NCBI GenBank assembly: GCA_002786025.1
Contig: NHNW01000032.1
Location: 62,001-126,000, forward strand
Origin: Zasmidium citrigriseum
Taxonomy: Eukaryota > Ascomycota > Dothideomycetes > Mycosphaerellales > Mycosphaerellaceae
Direction of reading: 5' to 3'
Length of the DNA stretch: 64,000 nucleotides
The translations under genes were made by a program, and so were the position numbers. Under the pieces are notes generated by a model. That model was given only the letters and a program-made list of their open reading frames with translations, ran no database searches and was not told the origin of the DNA. Shown here one piece after another: positions 22,801-35,170 of the stretch. Positions within the stretch are counted from its first letter, which is position 1, and the number at the start of each line of letters is the position of its first letter.

Positions 22801-25690
22801 TGACCTTGTGCTGTTGCTGTAACCCAGTCGGGCACAGATCGCGGGAGATCTCGCATGCTCGGCTGCGGGTCTTCTGATTCCCGCGACTGTCGAGTCTACA
22901 GCGCTGCGACAGAGGCACCTCCACCTGTTTGAAGTCTCTAGACATAGTCTCGAGATCCGGAAAGCCTGAGATGTTTGCCGCCTTTCGCAGCAAACTGTCT
23001 TTTTCAAATGTGTTCTCGCGCTCTAGACTGTGGGTTCTTGACCATTGAGAAGCGCTTGGTGATATGGAAAGATTATTGTTGACGATGCTTCTCGCCGCAC
23101 CAAACAGCCCCGGGCTCGCTAATGGACTTCTCCCAAGAGGTTACATCGCATAGAAGGGGGATCGCCTAGGTAGAAGTAAAGCAGCCACAGATCCTCCACT
23201 TAAGAAGTCGCCGAATCTGCAAAGGTATCGCATGTCTTCTTATCGGCTGCGAAAGTGGAATGCTAGGATGCTTGATCTGCCCGCTTGGAGTTTTGAGCTC
23301 ACGCCTCTGTAATAGGCTCGAGTGCTGGATGTCATCGTCAGAGTCGCAACGAGGAGCACGGTGTCCCTACTTCAAGCTGTGGCGCATTCCACACGGAATG
23401 CAAGACTCCTACAGCAAGGCGTGAAAGTATAGCCGATGTCGTGGTAGACAAATCTCGGGGCATTCCAGCCGGCGTCAACGGGCTTGGTTGGCACGCAGAC
23501 GGCTGGCGGCCATCGAAGCGCTTCTCGCCCTTCCGGCTTCCGCTTTCTCCTGCTCACACTTCTTCTTGTCGAGATCGGAGAGTCGAAGATGTCCAGATCT
23601 TGAAGTATACAGCCTGGCGGTTCGAGTTTCAGCTGATATCGAGTCTAGTCTGCTGGCTTCAGCAGCTTGCAGATGTCACACAAAAATAAGTATAGCCTCA
23701 GCTGGCATCAAATGCTTGCTATAGCAAACCTTAAAGCATCTGAAAGAGCGGTACATCCCTATACCGAACGGATCTTCCCGTGCAAGAAGATCAAAACTCG
23801 CAAGAGGGCTCTAATCCAGACCGATCTTCCGAGAAGGTCGCGGAGAAAGCCAAGATGGCCGGCAAGAGTGCGAAGGGCCGCAAGTACGACTGCGGTGCCT
23901 TGTGGTACGTCGTAGCGACTCGTGAAGGGAGGTCTCTTCGTCGATATTCTCAAGGTAAGGAGACAAGTGGTAGACTTCCGCAGTGTGAGAGTCTTGTGTG
24001 AGGTGAGATCCAAACTATCGCCTTTGGGGGCCAGATGCTGTTTGCTCCAGGTGTGGCCTCTACTTCCCGTAACCGCTCTGTAGGGCCTTGGACTTGTTTG
24101 CTGCTTGGAACGCTAGTGTTCCAGCAAAGCGCATCGCAGTGAGGTGCCCGTACGACTTCACTTTGACAGTGCTCTTCTGCCTTCTGGGGTCCTGGAATAG
24201 ACCATCCTGGCTGCTATGGGTCCACACAAGACTTCGTTGGATTCCCACGTCCAATGCGAGAACCGTCCTCCTCTCGTCTATGAAGCAAGAGAGGTGCTGC
24301 AAGCGTCCGTTTAACCCTTGTGCATGTATGAGGATTGTAATGTGATGGATGCAAGTCCGTTCGAAGGAAACGCCTGAACCATACTGGCGAGGTCTTTGCT
24401 GAAAGTGCCGCGGCTGGTTGTTGCGACGATGCTTTGCAAACGTAGCATGTGCCTCGACTTTACGGTAGACAGGGTAGGTCGTCCAGTGTTCAATTCGGTC
24501 CAGCTCGTTCTCCATACAGGACAGCCTCCCGATTGACAGTTCACGGCTCATCTCTGGTTTCGAACTCTCTGACATGCTTCCGGTCAACTCAGATCTTGAT
24601 CGCGCAGTTCCTTCTTTCTCCTCTCGTGTCTTCTCGTTGGACGGCAAAAGGCCCGATTCGCATACGTTCGAGCCTTCAATCCTTGCCATCCTTCCGCCTC
24701 CTCGACGCTCTGTGAATGCTGAATCGCAATCCAATATGACAGGTCGCACAGCTCTGTTGTCCTCCAAAGATTACCATCTCTATCCCGTCCATCTCTATCC
24801 CGGCAATCGAGCCTCGCTGCTGGTTTGATGTTTCTCGTTGACATCGAGCCCGGTATCTTCGTGATGCATGATTCCCTGCTTCTGCTTCCATCCCGCGAGT
24901 CGACGACTGCTCTTTCTTTTGGCTCCCGTCCCATTCCCGCGCAGTAGAGAGGTAGCACGGAATGTCGGGCCGCCGTATCGTGATGGGGCAAAATGGCTTC
25001 CGCACGAGGTGCCTTGTCGTCGGTGCCGCACTGCTGTTGCCCGCCGGTTGGGACTCGAGGCTTGAGTGTGGGTTCTTGGATTCGACTCGTCGTGTGAAGT
25101 CTTGTATCATAGGCTGTAGGTCCAGAGATGGCGCAGTACTACGCGTGTGGTCGGAGCGGCATCGAATCGTGATCGTGATCGGCGTCCGTAGTTCGAGAAG
25201 AATGGTTGATTTTCGGCTTGGGGGCCATACGGCATGAAGAAATGCTGAGTGCGATATTTCGAACTTAAGCTTTTGATGCGATCAGTGAATGGCAGGTCGG
25301 AGATGAAGATGTCGAGGCCCCGGCGATGTCGCTGAGCGAGATGGAAGAACTCGATGGAGTTTTGACCAGAGAGGGCGTGCGTGAGTTCGGAACGACACTG
25401 TTCAGCCCTGAACGCTGACGATAAGCAACAGGCATTCGAGTCACTTGAGATGGACGAGATGTCAGTTGGCAGCAGAGCGATTGAGGAATGAATCTATTGT
25501 ACACGAGAAGTTGCGAAACCACCCTTGTCCTTCGCCAGCGGCAACAGCATCAGAGCACCATCCTTGTCGGTCAGCCATCATCTCCTTTCCACCCTTGTAG
25601 CAAGTACCGTGTTTTCTTCGTTCGGGATGTGCATTGTAATGACTCCTTCTCAGCTTCATCCTCTGTCATCAACCACTTTCTTCAGGCTCG
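19862..25690. other. Gene-poor, probably decayed region
   Basis: No convincing gene in about 5.8 kb. The part 20930-21600 is rich in TA-containing words (CTACTACTA, AGCGCTTAG) and stop codons in all frames, as in a repeat decayed by C-to-T mutation. A minus-strand open frame of 235 codons (24767-24060) has no recognisable domain. Isolated exon-like pieces with minus-strand donors occur, for example ending at about 22497 (GTATGT) and 22789 (GTAAGA). A TATATAAGG word lies near 20479. Confidence 0.4.
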
Positions 25691-25700
25691 CTCTCCGGCC

Positions 25701-25998
25701 TCATGGACGTTTGACCTCCTTCTGGTCGGGCTTGGCAAAGTCGTGCAGGATGATGGTGTGTCGCAAAGTCTTCGCTGGCGTAGATGCTTGGTGAGTGTGG
25801 CTGGACTCGGAGCCGGTGCGGTTGTTGACTGAGCCGACACTCTTGCTGTAATTGCCCGTGAAGGACTGAGGACGACCTTGATCGTTGCCGCTGTCGCCGG
25901 GGCGGCCACTCGTCGAGCCGCTGTTGCCATAGTTGCCCATGGCAGACTTCGAGCGGCCTTGCTCGGCCGCGGACCGAGCACACAATCTGCTTTCGGTG
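25701..25998 (-). CDS. Possible last exon of a low-complexity protein
   Basis: Following a plausible acceptor (CCGAAAGCAG), a minus-strand frame reads SKSAMGNYGNSGSTSGRPGD, continues with NDQGRP and FTGNYSKSVGS, and ends DFAKPDQKEVKRP before a stop at 25701. Gly/Ser/Asn-rich tracts followed by a charged tail look like a real disordered protein. The connection to exons upstream on this strand (26278 and 26498) could not be made in one frame, so the full gene is unknown. Confidence 0.35.
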
Positions 25999-26065
25999 TC
26001 AGCTCTTGAATGAAGAAAGGGAGGAAAGGGGACGACTAACAACTCCAAACACTGGGATGCATTTT

Positions 26066-26498
26066 CGAGATTGTTCGAAGGCGCTCAAACCTATGCCAGG
26101 CCAACACAACCTGGCAATTGGCCCCGTCTGGGGCCACCCACGGTGAAGTGGAAGTTCGTCATGGTGCTCCAAACCTCAGGGAGGAAGGAGGAGGTGCCGG
26201 TGGCTGCGGTGATGTTGGAGTTTTGGGTACGCTGGGTGTTGGAGCGCTTGGCCCCGTCTGGGGCCGCGGGCAGCCCATCTATTTCGCTGTCAGCCTGTGA
26301 ATGAGGAGGGGAGATGATGATGAACCCACCTTCTCGAGCGCGGTGATTTCGCCTGGAGATTGTTCGAAGGCAGCTCAAACCTACGCCAGGTTGCTGGCGC
26401 TGCGGCCAGCTGGGGGGTCCGCATGAAAAAAACTGTTTGCTGTCAGCAGGTCGTGCAGGTAGACGGCGGCGATGATGACTTACATTTTTTGTCGACAT
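26066..26498 (-). repeat. Diverged tandem exon-intron duplication with GGCCCC hairpin
   Basis: On the minus strand three related blocks occur, each with a WPQTGP-like coding segment. Two of them are followed by an intron-like start (GTAGGTTTGAGC or ATAGGTTTGAGC, then CTTCGAACAATCTC); the third follows that intron. The perfect inverted repeat GGCCCC-GTCT-GGGGCC is found at 26121-26136 and 26250-26265; the third block has a decayed form. A possible first exon (ATGTCGACAAAAAAT at 26498-26484) is followed by a GTAAGT donor. So a small gene with duplicated exons may lie here, but the reading frame could not be settled. Confidence 0.45.
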
Positions 26499-26499
26499 G

Positions 26500-28710
26500 T
26501 TGATGCCGCTGCACCATTGGCGGGGGTCCGCCATCGTCCGGCCGGACGACACCAGGGGGTGAAGGTGGTGGTGGTGTTGTGGTGTCTGTTGAAGGAAGGA
26601 AGAAGAAAAGTCGAACGAGAAGCCGAAGTTTGCCATCTTCACGCACTGGCCATCTTGGATCCAGGCAGCAACGGGCCGAAGCTGCGTCTCCTTGATTGAA
26701 CTTCACTGAAACGTTGATTGAGATCTTGAGTATGGCCACGGATCGTTCGTCTATCGTTGATGTCGTTTCTATTGAGTGCCCAGCACATGAACAGCTTCTC
26801 ATTGCAGAACCGACATCTCCTTGTCCATCTTCTCAATACTGACTGTTGAGCAGTCTCTTTTTCCCATCTCGCCCGAGCACACGTCGACCATGCCAACAGG
26901 TCTTGCGAGAAGTGCTTTCCTAGCGTTGGTCCGGCAAGAGTCCTGGTCTTCGCTCCCAAAGTCTTGCTCCTCATTCTTCTCTCTCTCCCCCATTCAACCC
27001 ACAACAAACAGCAACAACAACGGCCATGTCCTCACCAACTCCCACACCAACACAAAACGACCTCACAAACCACACGCCCGAACCAACGATCCACACTCGG
27101 CCAACCCGATGGCGTCTCAGCCTCATCATCCAAGTCAGTCCCATCCCATCCTTCACTTCAGAACCTTCAGCTGACAGTCATCATCACATGCAGCGCCCAT
27201 AGCGATCCAACGCCCATACGAAGAACCCAGTTGTTACGCCGGCGCCTTGTTGCTGCGCCCATGGAAGTGACCGACGGCGGCTGTAGTCTTATCTACTACT
27301 GCCCCGGCAGCCATGGCACCGAGTCCTCCATTTACCGGCCCTCAGATCTCCCTCAGCACCTCTCGTATGCTGTTCTTCCTTCGCTGTCGATGTTTGGACG
27401 CTCACTGACTCTTTGGCAGTCTCTTCTCCTTCGATCCCTTCTTCTCCTCCCCATACGAACCCAACGCCCATACGAACCCATCGACTTTTTGCGACAGCTG
27501 TCAGACGAGGTCCAGAACAGCCATTACGAGGGACTGTTCTCCTGGCGTCACCGACAGCCAGACCATTTGATCGGCTCGACTCCCGAGATCAGCTCCACAG
27601 ACAGCGTCAAGTACATCACACAGTCGTTGGGTGCAGCCATGGCTCAAGGCCTGGATGTTGGGGTCGTGGGCAAGACTGTGCCGCAACTTGCTGCACATCG
27701 GCCCGATGAGTTGTCGGAGAACACCATGCTCGACAAAGAGGATGAAGATACTTGCGCGCAGAGACAGACATCGTCAGAACAAGCATTGCATCGATGTTCC
27801 ATCGTTCTTGTGCACATACCCGATTGGTCTCTGTTCGATCTGACCATGCATGGAAGGTTTGCTCGTGGCCAGACCCATCCTCTCCACCTCTTGCCGACGA
27901 TCCTGGATACCACATGGCAGATACTTCCGTGGATCCATGCAATACTCCGTCTTACTTTTACGTACTTGTACCTTGTCGCCGTTGCTCTCCTCGGCAACCG
28001 TCGTCAATGCTTCACTGCGTCGTCGACTCTGCCTCACGTCCGCCTTGTCATTCAGACACCCTCTTCCGCAGCCAAACCCCAAGTTCCAATTCGCCAACTC
28101 GTCCTGCGCCCCATCTCTTCGGCCGGTTTCCCAAAAGCAGGGTCCCTCCTTCAGCCGCAACCAAGCTATGCCGCTGGTGTGGAGCACCTCGGCACCATTG
28201 TCAGCTGGCGCAATCCTAAGCTCAAGCTTGATTGGAGCAAGCTGAAACGGTCCAGATGCTTAGCTTTTCTTCCACCGGCTTAGCGTGCTTGGATGCGGAC
28301 AGGGAAGAGGATCCTTCGCAATTGCGGAGAATGAAGAGGACGGTGGATTCTGTGAAGGAATGGGGTTGTTTGGGGACGGTAGAAGTTGTTGGGTTTTGGA
28401 GATGGAGCGAATGTATTCTTGAAGCGTTAACGATCGAATTGATTCCCTACAACGTCGAAACAACGCAAGTTCATGAAATAAGTTCCCGCCACCCCAGATC
28501 ATCCAGGATCAAAGCGGGGTGGACACCCGGGGCGCTCCATGGAGAAAACGTGGTCCTCCATGTCGGGTGGCTGATCTTCAAGATCACGCGGCCAATCCAC
28601 GATACCCCATCGAGTGAAGCGGAGGTCGTACCTGCGACCCTTCAAAAGCCGCAGGTCCCCGCAATCCATCTTCCTTCCCTCACCTCACTTCCTCACCACA
28701 ACAAACAACG
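26500..28710. other. No supported gene; promoter side of the sugar transporter
   Basis: A plus-strand frame of 439 codons (26964-28283) is open, but its composition is Ser/Pro/His/Arg-rich without a domain, and internal GT/AG pairs suggest untranslated or exon-fragment DNA. A small exon-like segment begins with ATG at 27026 (MSSPTPTPTQNDLTNH) and ends at a GTCAGT donor, but its continuation meets a stop. The last few hundred bases should contain the transporter promoter. Confidence 0.35.
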
Positions 28711-30607
28711 ATGACGGACGCCAACGACAAGACCATGGCCTCCACGACTGGCATCGAGCCGGAACTCTCCGACCAAGAAGAACGCCGCGTTTCGGTCAAG
28801 GATTTGCAGGAGAAGGATGTGTACCATTCGGAGGTGCTGGTCAATCAGGATTTGATGAACAATGCTTTTGATGCCGAGAATGCGGAGCATAAGCAGGGTG
28901 CTTGGGCGGCGGCGAAGAGTCATCCGATGGCTTGTTTCTGGGCGTTCATCTTTTGCTTTACGATTGTCATGGGTGAGCCGGATGATATCTGGTGGGGTTC
29001 GGACGATGCTAACAGGAAATTCAGAGTCCTTCGACATGTTCCTGAACGGCAACTTCGTCGCCCAGGGAGCCTTTCAGCGAAGATACGGCGTCTTGATCGA
29101 TGGCAAGCCGACAATCGAGACCAAGTGGCAGAGCGCTCTCTTTCAGAGCGGACAGTGCGGTGCCTTCATCGGCGTGATGATTGCTGGGCCCATTACGAAC
29201 AGACTGGGTTATCGCTGGACCACCATCCTGGGACTCGTTATGCTCAATTGCTTTATCTTCATCTCGTTCTTTGTAAGTCATCCAATGTCTTCGCCGCACA
29301 TCTCAGCTTCCCAATTGGGGAGTTGATGGCGAATTGAGCGCGGGCTAACTGATTCTTGGCAGGCCAACTCCCTCACGGTTCTCGTCATTGGCCAAGCCTT
29401 TGAAGGTGTTCCCTGGGGTCTGTTCATTGCCAACTCGCCGGCATATGCGAGCGAAGTCGTTCCGATTTCTCTTCGAGGTGCCTGCACGGCCACGATTCAA
29501 ATGTCCTGGTCTATCGGCAGCATCATCGTTGCCGGGGTCACCTATTCCACGAACAAATGGACCGATCAGTGGGCCTGGCGTGTCCCGTTGGCGTTGCAGT
29601 GGATCTTCCCGGTAAGCAACGAGAGCTTCCAATCTTGGCCCCTGCATCGACTGACGTTTGGCAGACCCCACTCCTCATTCTCGTCTTCTTCGCCCCCGAG
29701 AGTCCATGGTGGCTCGTACGCAAGGGCCGCAAGCAAGAAGCTCTTCGATCGCTCGAACGTCTGGGCCGCAAGTCCGAGGTCGACTGCGGTGACAAGCTTG
29801 CCATGATTGAGAGAACGGTCGAAATTGAGACCAAGCTGGGAGGCAATCCGACTCTCCTCGACTTGTTCAAAGGCCCTGATCTCAGGCGTACGCTCATCAC
29901 TTGCTTGACGTACGCTTCGCAGAACTTTGCCGGCAACTTGATCGCCAACCAAGCCACGTTCTTCTTCGAGCGTAAGTGAAACGTCGCCATTGAACCGGTA
30001 TACAGACCGCTGACATCGTCTTGCAGAGGCTGGAATGTCCACCGACTTCTCATTCCAACTGAACTTGATCACGACTTGCCTGCAATTCGCAGCCAACATC
30101 CTGTCTTGGTTCCTCCTCTCCTGGTTCGGCCGCCGAACGATCTACCTCTGGGGCACAGCAACCAACGTCACCTTCCTCTTCATCCTCGGAATCTGCGCCT
30201 CCATCACCCAGACCAAATCGACGAACTATGCCCAAGCCTGTCTCGGTGTCATCATTTCCGTGGTCTACGCCGGCTCTCTCGGTCCAGCAACCTACACCAT
30301 CATCGCCGAGACGTCGTCCGTTCGTCTGCGTGCATTGAGCACTGGTGTTGGCCGCGCAGCATACTACATCGCCGAGATCCCAATGATCTACCTCGCCTCT
30401 CGACTTCTGAACCCCAGCGGCTGGAACTTGGCTGGCAAGTGCGGATACGTCTGGGGCGGAACTGCTGTTGTCTGCTGGGTTCTTGCGTACTTCGGCCTCC
30501 CTGAACTCAAGGGTCGTTCGTACCGTGAGATTGACATCTTGTTCAATCGTAAGGTTTCGGCGAGGAAGTTCAAGAAAACGGTTATTGATGTCAAGGATAA
30601 CGATTAA
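28711..30607 (+). CDS. MFS sugar transporter, maltose/alpha-glucoside permease type
   Basis: Five exons (28711-28972, 29025-29272, 29363-29611, 29665-29971, 30027-30607) give 548 residues. All introns are 52-90 nt with GTGAGC/GTAAGN donors, and codon phase is kept through each. Family signs are the long N-terminus with NAFDAENAEHKQ, TM1 SFDMFLNGNFVAQGAFQRRYG, the GYRWTT loop, DQWAWRVPLALQWIFPTPL, PESPWWLVRKGR after TM6, and the end PELKGRSYREIDILFNRKV. These match fungal maltose permeases and their alpha-glucoside relatives: proton symport at the plasma membrane with 12 helices. The exact sugar cannot be told. No alpha-glucosidase gene is adjacent, so the usual MAL pair is not present in this window. 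Confidence 0.92.
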
Positions 30608-30909
30608 ACGATTGAGGGGTTGCTTTAAGTGGGAATGATTGCTGCGGTAGCGAGAGGTTATGAGCATGATTGAGACGAGATGAATTGCTGTAGCTTACCT
30701 TGAGAGCATGTGTAGATCCCACAGCTGGGCGAAAGCATGCAGATATGAGGGAATCGCCAACTCCAGCTTTTGAATTGTGGTCCGCGATGTCTTCAATTTC
30801 TCAAGATCTGGCTCATCGTTCTCGACGGAAACGTCCCAGGCCGTGCCATTCGTACAGCCATTGAAGGCTCTTCGCTATACTGCTGCATGGGAGATGCTGC
30901 TCCCTTGTC

Positions 30910-31785
30910 TCAATCAAAGGCATCATCGACGCTCATCTCGCTGCCCACGCTCTCCATCTCTGCCATTTCCTCGTCGTCGTTCTCTTCCTCTCCCATCTCA
31001 TCGCCATCTCCCTGCTCTCTCTCGCTCTCATCTCCATCATCCATGCTGCTGTCCCCCTCACCATCACTCATCTCAACATCCGTATCGCCGAGATTGACAT
31101 TGTTCATCCACTCCAATCTCCAGCTCATCCACTCCCATCCCTCCAGCACTCCATACCTCTTCATCGCCTCATCCAGCACCGTCATCATCTTCGCCAAAGC
31201 CGCCGCATTCATCCTATCCCGTCCCCTCTGCCTCGGCACCGTCTCCCACAATTCGTCCTGCACATCTCCCTCCACGATCTCTGCTTCCCTGTCCATCTCG
31301 CTGTTCTTGATGCCGAAAGGCTTGTTGCTGTCAATGGGCTCGACGTCCACCCGTATTCTGTCGATCAAACTCATCCTCGTCTCCACCTTCACCACCACAT
31401 CGCTCCGCGAACGCGTATCCGACCGTGGCGTCAGATCGATCGTCAGGCTCCTCAACCGCCCAATCAAGCCGTGGGGATCGGCCAAACGCTGCAAGCCAGG
31501 AGGAGGCCCGCTCACAATCGTCAGGCGGAAATTGCGCCCATCGTAGAAGTGCCGGCGCAATTGCTGCGCAGTTCGGCGGGAGGTGCTCATCAATGCCGCG
31601 AAATCTCCCATCTCCATCCCCGGGACCAGCACCACGAAGAACTGCCAGCTGCCCTGGCCGCGGGCTTCGGCTTCGAGATCGATGCGGCTGGGGGCGCTGT
31701 AGGTGAAGTCGAAAACGCGGTGGATGATGGCGTCGCGGTCGGCTTGGTTCACGGGGCCTTTGTAGCGGAGGAGTTCGCTTGCCAT
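30910..31785 (-). CDS. F-box-like hypothetical protein with acidic tail
   Basis: Single exon, 291 residues, ATG at 31785. The N-terminus (DRDAIIHRVFDFTYSAPSRI) and DFAALMSTSRRTAQQLRRHF resemble the ascomycete group of proteins that carry a diverged F-box and a conserved middle domain, but no classical F-box is evident. The last 60 residues are mostly Asp, Glu, Ser and Met with many SDGEGDSSMDDG-type stretches, likely disordered and possibly phosphorylated by casein kinase. Upstream, an ATACTAAC branch point and TAG acceptor follow a GTAAGC donor at about 31860, so the 5' leader probably contains an intron. It converges with the sugar transporter, leaving about 300 bp between stops. Confidence 0.65.
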   Translation of the reverse strand: MASELLRYKGPVNQADRDAIIHRVFDFTYSAPSRIDLEAEARGQGSWQFFVVLVPGMEMGDFAALMSTSRRTAQQLRRHFYDGRNFRLTIVSGPPPGLQRLADPHGLIGRLRSLTIDLTPRSDTRSRSDVVVKVETRMSLIDRIRVDVEPIDSNKPFGIKNSEMDREAEIVEGDVQDELWETVPRQRGRDRMNAAALAKMMTVLDEAMKRYGVLEGWEWMSWRLEWMNNVNLGDTDVEMSDGEGDSSMDDGDESEREQGDGDEMGEEENDDEEMAEMESVGSEMSVDDAFD

Positions 31786-31799
31786 TTTTGCGGGTGAGG

Positions 31800-33240
31800 G
31801 CGGTGTGCTACTCGCTATGTTAGTATCTCTTGTCTGGAGGACTTAGTCGTTTTGCTTACTTTGGTAGTGGTGCTGCTGGGAAGAGATTCCAGGAGCGGCT
31901 GTGTGGGAGGCTGTTTTGCCCGGCACATGATCGGCGCTAAGGTCTTGGCGGGAGTCCGTGCGGCTGATTCACTCATTTTGGTCGTGTATATCGACTCTAT
32001 CCCCGCGAAAGGATCGAATGGCCATGCCATCTGATAGCATGTTGCTGTATTTGAGTATATGAGGGGTAACGGGGATAGCAATAGGTGAGATTGAACTTTA
32101 CGTCGTTGTGATGCCGGGAACCAGGGCAATCTAAATACCACCTCGCCATGATGTGAGGTCTTTGTTCAGGGCTTTCTAGCAAGATATCTATGCTATCTCG
32201 AACAATCATTCCCCATCTAGGCTATTCGATGGACGATCACTAGATTTGAGTAGTAGGCGAGCGAAGGAGACACATTCAGTAGAGTTACCCAGATGTTTCC
32301 CAACTGCATTGTGTCGACCGACCCTTTCTCCTCTGAGCCATTTCCTATTCCAACAGGACACCATCACGACTGAGCCATTTCCCATTCCAGCTCTCCCATC
32401 CTCTCCATCATCCAGCGCCAAAGTCTCTTCCGTTCCAACGTACTTTTCTCGAGCAGCTTTGCCATTCCAACCTACTTCTCTTAAGGCATGGCGATCGGTG
32501 CTCATATAAGAAGCCGACTGTCATGTTATCGCTGGATGTTGCAGCAGCTGTGTTGGCAGCTTGATCACTCGCGTTTGCTGCGAGACCTCCGCCAGCACAC
32601 GAACGGCGCTGCCCTCAACGTAGACCCCTAGGATGGGACGAGCCACCGCCGCCACCATCCGTAGCTGTGAAAACAGTGACGGGGCTAATGTCCAACATGT
32701 CTCGAATGTTTTCGCCGCTTTCTCTTTTCCCTTGCCCTTGGGCAATTCGAAGCTGTGGTCTCGCTCAGGCGCCGCTACCATCTTGCTGTCCTTGCCGGAA
32801 ACTGACTTCTGTCGAGCCTTGCCTGTCCAATCTCAGGACGTTGGTGGGAGGTGGTCAAGAGCCTTGTCTTGCGAGATTAGAGAGGCCTGGGCGCTGTTCG
32901 GGATCGAGAATGGGCTGGATATCTTTGACTCGTCGATTGACGAGGCTAGATCTGGTGGTGGAGTCTGCTCGAACCTACTCCCTCTGGAGTCTGAGGCCGT
33001 CCTGAAGCATGCCGCTCGGGAAGATCTGGCGACCAGCGTCGACATCTCTCACAAAGTATCTGTGACTCGGCGAGTCTGCTGGTTAGCTGGGTGGATGCTC
33101 ATCTCGACGGTTCTGACTGTACGCTAGGTGCACGTACGACCCGGCTTCTTCGTCTTCCAAATGGGATCATCATCGTCGCAGGTTGGCTTCCCGCAGAGTC
33201 TTTCCCAGCAGCCTGAGCCTTTCCCATTCCAACGTACTTT
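31800..33240. other. Leader region and gene-poor stretch
   Basis: The first 250 bases hold the likely 5' leader of the gene to the left. Beyond that no gene was recognised. Around 32330-32480 and again at 33205-33250 the words CCATTTCCYATTCCA and CCATTCCAACGTACTTT recur, so a short dispersed repeat is present. Confidence 0.4.
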
Positions 33241-33242
33241 CC

Positions 33243-33521
33243 TCAACCTCTTCTTCTCTCCAAGACCTTCCCACAGCACCATATCATCCGGCCCGCTTTT
33301 CCATCCTCCGGAGCGATCGCCAGAAGAGTCTCAAACAACTTGTCGGCTTCGTTCTCTTGATCTTGCGTTGGACTCGGCAATCGTTTGAGCCCGGCAAGGC
33401 GTTCGCTGATGCGCTTGTGGATGTAGAGGTACTTGGCGATGTTCTCGTCGGTCCTGTGCTTCTTGATGGTGATAAGGTTGGGTTTCACGACACGCGCGAG
33501 ACGGGCGGTTTCAATCGGCAT
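33243..33521 (-). CDS. Small basic hypothetical protein
   Basis: A frame of 92 codons starts MPIETARLARVVKPNLITIK. The sequence ENIAKYLYIHKRISERLAGL and QENEADKLFETLLAIAPEDG is helical and charged, with few low-complexity stretches, and looks more like real protein than the surrounding open frames. No domain is recognised. An exon upstream is possible. Confidence 0.4.
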   Translation of the reverse strand: MPIETARLARVVKPNLITIKKHRTDENIAKYLYIHKRISERLAGLKRLPSPTQDQENEADKLFETLLAIAPEDGKAGRMIWCCGKVLERRRG

Positions 33522-33863
33522 ATTTGAGGAGGATGCGGCCGTCAGGCTGGTGAGGAAGAGGCGATTGACTCCGTGTTGTTGCTGCTGCTTTCTCCGATAT
33601 CAACGAATGACCATGAGATGCTGAAGACGTCGATTGATAGATCGGACGGAAATGCTGCGACCGAGATGGAAGTGTGGTTGTTGCAGGAGTCTGTCGACAG
33701 ATGAAGGTACAGCTGCTTGATCGACATCTGAAAGCATGTGGCTTCACTTCGAGCTGCTACTGCTCCAGATCCTTGCAAGGGAGTACCCGCCACCCGTTTG
33801 TTTGCTCGGACATCTGCTCCCTTCTCTCCCACATCCATCCGGGGCATCATCATTGTCAGCATT

Positions 33864-34076
33864 ATGATGCTATCAATAACTCCACAACCACCCTCGAAAA
33901 CCCGATCCTTCTACGACGACGATCTGCTCGACTTCTACTCGAAATCCTACCAGCGGCCCACAGGAATTGGCTCCTCCCTGGGCGTCTCATGGGCTCAACC
34001 ATTCCTATTCCCGAACAGCACAGTCATAGGCTTGCTTTTACTACTACCGACAATGGGGCAATGCCATCGAGATTAG
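33864..34076 (+). CDS. Short open frame with terminal hydrophobic segment
   Basis: From ATG at 33864 the frame encodes 70 residues, with FYDDDLLDFYSKSYQRPTGI followed by a hydrophobic stretch ending VIGLLLLLPTMG. It could be a small membrane protein or an exon. No homologue recognised and the downstream frame ends abruptly. Confidence 0.25.
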   Translation: MMLSITPQPPSKTRSFYDDDLLDFYSKSYQRPTGIGSSLGVSWAQPFLFPNSTVIGLLLLLPTMGQCHRD

Positions 34077-35170
34077 TAGCACTGACTGCAATGGCTCCAT
34101 CAACAAGACAAGATCCAAGCCGACGAACATCCTGGTCAGGAACTTCGGCGTTCCGAGACAACAGAGCAGAGTGTGGGATGCGGGAGGCAGGAGAACAGCT
34201 GAAACATACTATTCGAGGTAGACATACCTCTTGCCAGCTTCCCTCCATTCTCTTGTCTGACAACTCCCAGGCTTTCAACGCCGTCACCACGACACCACCA
34301 CCAAGCAGACCACGAAGAACCTTCTGAAGTCGCACAATGATACATTCGACGAGAGGAGCCCATCTCTCGACAGCGCCAGCGACGCCAGCGAGTCGACATG
34401 GCGTCGGAGAAGACGAGGGAGCCGCCAAGAGGACTATTTTCAAGAAGAGAGCCCTCAAAGAAGAGTCCGACGATGACATGGCTTGCCGTGCCTCGAAGCA
34501 GCAGACGGACAGTTGGGCAGCATCTATTGCGTCTGAGCATCGCTGCCGACAAGACTATCCCCGAGAACAGAGCCATCCAAGAGGATGTCTGACGACAATA
34601 TGGCTTGCTGCGTTTTCAACCAGAGCAAGACGAGTTGGGCAGCATCTACGGCATGGACGCTGCAAGCTGTCGCTATAGAATACCATCGCGCGAGCACACG
34701 ATCACGAACAAGCTTGACTACGATACCAGATGCTGCATCTTAAAGCAGGCCAACTGGCCAAGGAGAGCGGCGCAGGGGAGATCCAAGCCAGGTTGTGTTG
34801 CGGATCAGAGCGAGCAGAGAAGAATGTCGAGCCGCTCTTCGCACTCGATCGCCTCCATGCGTCTGTCTCATACTCTAATGGTAAATATGACGCTGACAGT
34901 GCGACAAATGCTACTCGCACGTAGCGACCACACGATCGAACGGCTCTGTCATGTCACGCCCTTTGGTGAGTTGGCGTCCACGTTCGATCGATCACAACGA
35001 TCTGGGAGTCAGCAGCCGTCTGACCAACCAGCCGCATGAGCTGGATGTGCGTTGGCGAGTCAGCAGGACCCAGCATACCCAGCGTACAAATACGTTGCCC
35101 ACATCTCGACCTTGCATCAAAACAGAAACGCAAAGCTCAATCACACATACCATCGATCAAGCTATCCGAC
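34077..35170. other. No gene recognised
   Basis: Several overlapping short frames without domains. The part just before 35171 should contain the promoter of the secreted protein gene. Confidence 0.35.

Noticed and set aside
24060..24767. 235-codon minus-strand open frame as a gene
   Set aside because: No recognisable domain, no convincing start or splice context, and it lies in a region that looks decayed.
26964..28283. 439-codon plus-strand open frame as a gene
   Set aside because: Composition is Ser/Pro/His/Arg-rich, there is no domain, several other frames are open over the same bases, and internal splice-like sites break it. Length alone is not enough at this GC content.
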